Shown piece after piece: positions 33,718-34,751 of a stretch of 34,751 nucleotides of DNA (position 1 is the first letter of the stretch; every line of letters starts with the position of its first letter). Below the pieces are notes generated by a model. The model did no database searches. It was given only the letters and a program-made list of their open reading frames with translations, and was not told the DNA's origin. The DNA comes from Clostridia bacterium. GTDB lineage: Bacteria > Bacillota > Clostridia > Oscillospirales > CAG-272. Position numbers and translations under genes: made by a program. Location: assembly GCA_017467815.1 (NCBI GenBank), contig JAFUKI010000022.1:1-34751 (forward strand). The letters run 5' to 3'.

Positions 33718-33996
33718 TTAGTCAGCGTATACGCTTACCTGTCTTCTGCCGCCTGCGATATGTTCAAACTTAACCTTACCATCGATCAGTGCGAACAGGG
33801 TGTCGTCAGAACCACGGCCAACATTGTTACCGGGATGGATTCTGGTACCTCTCTGTCTGATGATGATGTTACCTGCTGTTACGGCCTGTCCGTCAGCAGA
33901 CTTTACGCCCAGACGCTTGGATTCGCTGTCACGGCCGTTCTTGGTAGAACCTACACCTTTTTTATGCGCAAAGAACTGTAAACCTAATCTGATCAT
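33718..33996 (-). CDS. rpmA: 50S ribosomal protein bL27
   Basis: This 92-aa protein sits near the peptidyl-transferase centre. It starts [23 protein letters not shown], with the Firmicutes N-terminal extension that Prp cleaves after LQFF so that the mature end can reach the tRNA. The rest ([31 protein letters not shown]) is standard. AGGAGG lies 8 bases before the ATG. The protease gene is next upstream. Confidence 0.98.
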   Translation of the reverse strand: MIRLGLQFFAHKKGVGSTKNGRDSESKRLGVKSADGQAVTAGNIIIRQRGTRIHPGNNVGRGSDDTLFALIDGKVKFEHIAGGRRQVSVYAD

Positions 33997-34031
33997 TGTT
34001 ATTTCCTCCTAATCAATTTTTGAGAAATCCG

Positions 34032-34382
34032 TTACTTTTCCAGTACTGTCACGTCCAGATATTCGTAATATTCTTCTTCCAGATCCACAAGCTGGTAATA
34101 ATACCCTTCAAACAAACCGGCTGCCGCAAACTGAACCTTCTCATCTGCATTGCCGCCCGGCAGTGCACTTTTGCAGGTTACAGTAACAGAAGCATCTTTG
34201 TCGTCAATGGTATAATCAAAATCGGCTTTGTATGCAATTTCCAATGTGTTCAAAAGAAGCATTGTCATTGCAGACAGGGCGGAACATAAAATGTCATCCC
34301 CTTCTGTGCCGAATCCTGTATGCCCGGTCTCGCGGAATCCCCAGAATACACCGTTGTGTCGGTAAAATGTTACTTTCGTCAT
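34032..34382 (-). CDS. prp: Ribosomal-processing cysteine protease Prp
   Basis: The 116-aa protease removes the N-terminal extension of bL27. The catalytic pair is H21 in RETGHTGFG and C33 in DDILCSALS, spaced as in Staphylococcus Prp. It lies between rplU and rpmA, the conserved Firmicutes order, and its substrate bL27 keeps the LQFF site. GGAG lies upstream of the ATG at 34382. Confidence 0.95.
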   Translation of the reverse strand: MTKVTFYRHNGVFWGFRETGHTGFGTEGDDILCSALSAMTMLLLNTLEIAYKADFDYTIDDKDASVTVTCKSALPGGNADEKVQFAAAGLFEGYYYQLVDLEEEYYEYLDVTVLEK

Positions 34383-34435
34383 GGATCATGCTCCATATGG
34401 AAATACTATGCGTGCGGATGGATCGCTGCGTTGGA

Positions 34436-34744
34436 TTAAAGAGCGATCTTGTTGATCACTACCTTGGTATAAGGCTGTCTGTGACCGATCTTCTTCTTCT
34501 CGTTCTTCTTGGATTTGTAGGTCATAACGTAGATCTTCTTGGCCTTACCATTCTTAACTACGCTTCCGGATACAGATGCACCTTCTACTTCAGGTGTACC
34601 TACCTTAAAACCAGCTTCAGTAGAGATAGCAAGAACCTTGAAATTTACTTCTGCGCCTGCTTCTACATACAGCTTTTCAACGAATATTTAGTACCCTTCT
34701 CTTACCTTGTAATGCTTTCCACATGTTTCAATAATTGCGAACAC
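34436..34744 (-). pseudogene. rplU: 50S ribosomal protein bL21, interrupted by an in-frame stop at the window edge
   Basis: This frame encodes bL21 of 102 codons, ending in a normal [16 protein letters not shown]. Near the start it reads [33 protein letters not shown], where the family has about ETGGKQYKV.EGD.IFVEKLDVEAG. The stop (TAA, 34688-34690) is codon 19, and it is in frame with no gap. Four odd residues (C8, H11, Y18, Y26) and the stop can each come from one G-to-T change. Start codon GTG at 34744 is assumed; its ribosome binding site is outside the window. Because bL21 is normally needed, errors at a sequence end are more likely than real gene loss. Confidence 0.85.
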
Positions 34745-34751
34745 TTTAAAA

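Noticed and set aside
1..34751. CRISPR arrays, tRNA/rRNA genes, insertion sequences, prophage genes
   Set aside because: I looked for spaced direct repeats, cloverleaf-like segments and transposase or integrase motifs and saw none.

Overview
The window looks like chromosomal core DNA from an endospore-forming Clostridia (Bacillota), most likely an uncultured gut-type Oscillospirales or Lachnospirales relative. The evidence is the spoIIGA-sigE pair and sigG, a Firmicutes-type bL27 with a cleavable N-terminus next to its protease Prp, the dnaG-rpoD linkage, strong AGGAGG-type ribosome binding sites, and sigma-A promoters with 17-bp spacers. I see no tRNA, rRNA, CRISPR array, insertion sequence or phage gene. 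Most genes lie on the minus strand.

Layout. 11-1900 is a solute-binding lipoprotein with its own promoter. 2212-9362 (minus) runs hflX, yigZ, dgt, dnaG and then two consecutive primary sigma factor genes, a macromolecular-synthesis cluster with a duplicated rpoD. rpmE lies upstream of hflX and is separated from it by an intrinsic terminator. 9813-11365 is spoIIGA-sigE. 11590-13421 (plus) is an alkaline-phosphatase-superfamily gene broken by one missing base. 13501-14738 (minus) is a pair of uncharacterised clostridial proteins. In front of them is a large imperfect palindrome carrying two face-to-face promoters, one of which could make a short terminated RNA. Next come trmB (minus) and a plus-strand block 15857-19081: a DUF1700-like membrane protein, a DUF4097-like exported protein, a TSCPD protein and a cupin/phosphomannose-isomerase-like protein.

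19162-23096 (minus) is an apparent operon of a secreted coiled-coil Glu/Thr-rich protein, a SpoIID/LytB protein and an MFS transporter. It is followed by a ParC-type topoisomerase A subunit without an adjacent B subunit. 25574-31482 (minus) holds coaE, a small lytic transglycosylase, an M18 aminopeptidase, a KDPG aldolase fused to a VOC-like domain, prfA and a Sua5-type threonylcarbamoyl-AMP synthase. sigG (plus) has an excellent forespore sigma-F promoter and lies about 20 kb from spoIIGA-sigE. A GH29-like protein and the rplU-prp-rpmA ribosomal operon end the window. rplU is interrupted by a stop codon and by several apparent G-to-T changes within the last 80 bases, which looks like sequence error at a contig edge.

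The items most worth a second look are the tandem primary sigma factors with different N-termini, the palindrome with face-to-face promoters and candidate small RNA at 14765-14945, the terminator placed just before hflX, the frameshifted phosphodiesterase, and the sporulation promoters of sigG and spoIIGA.
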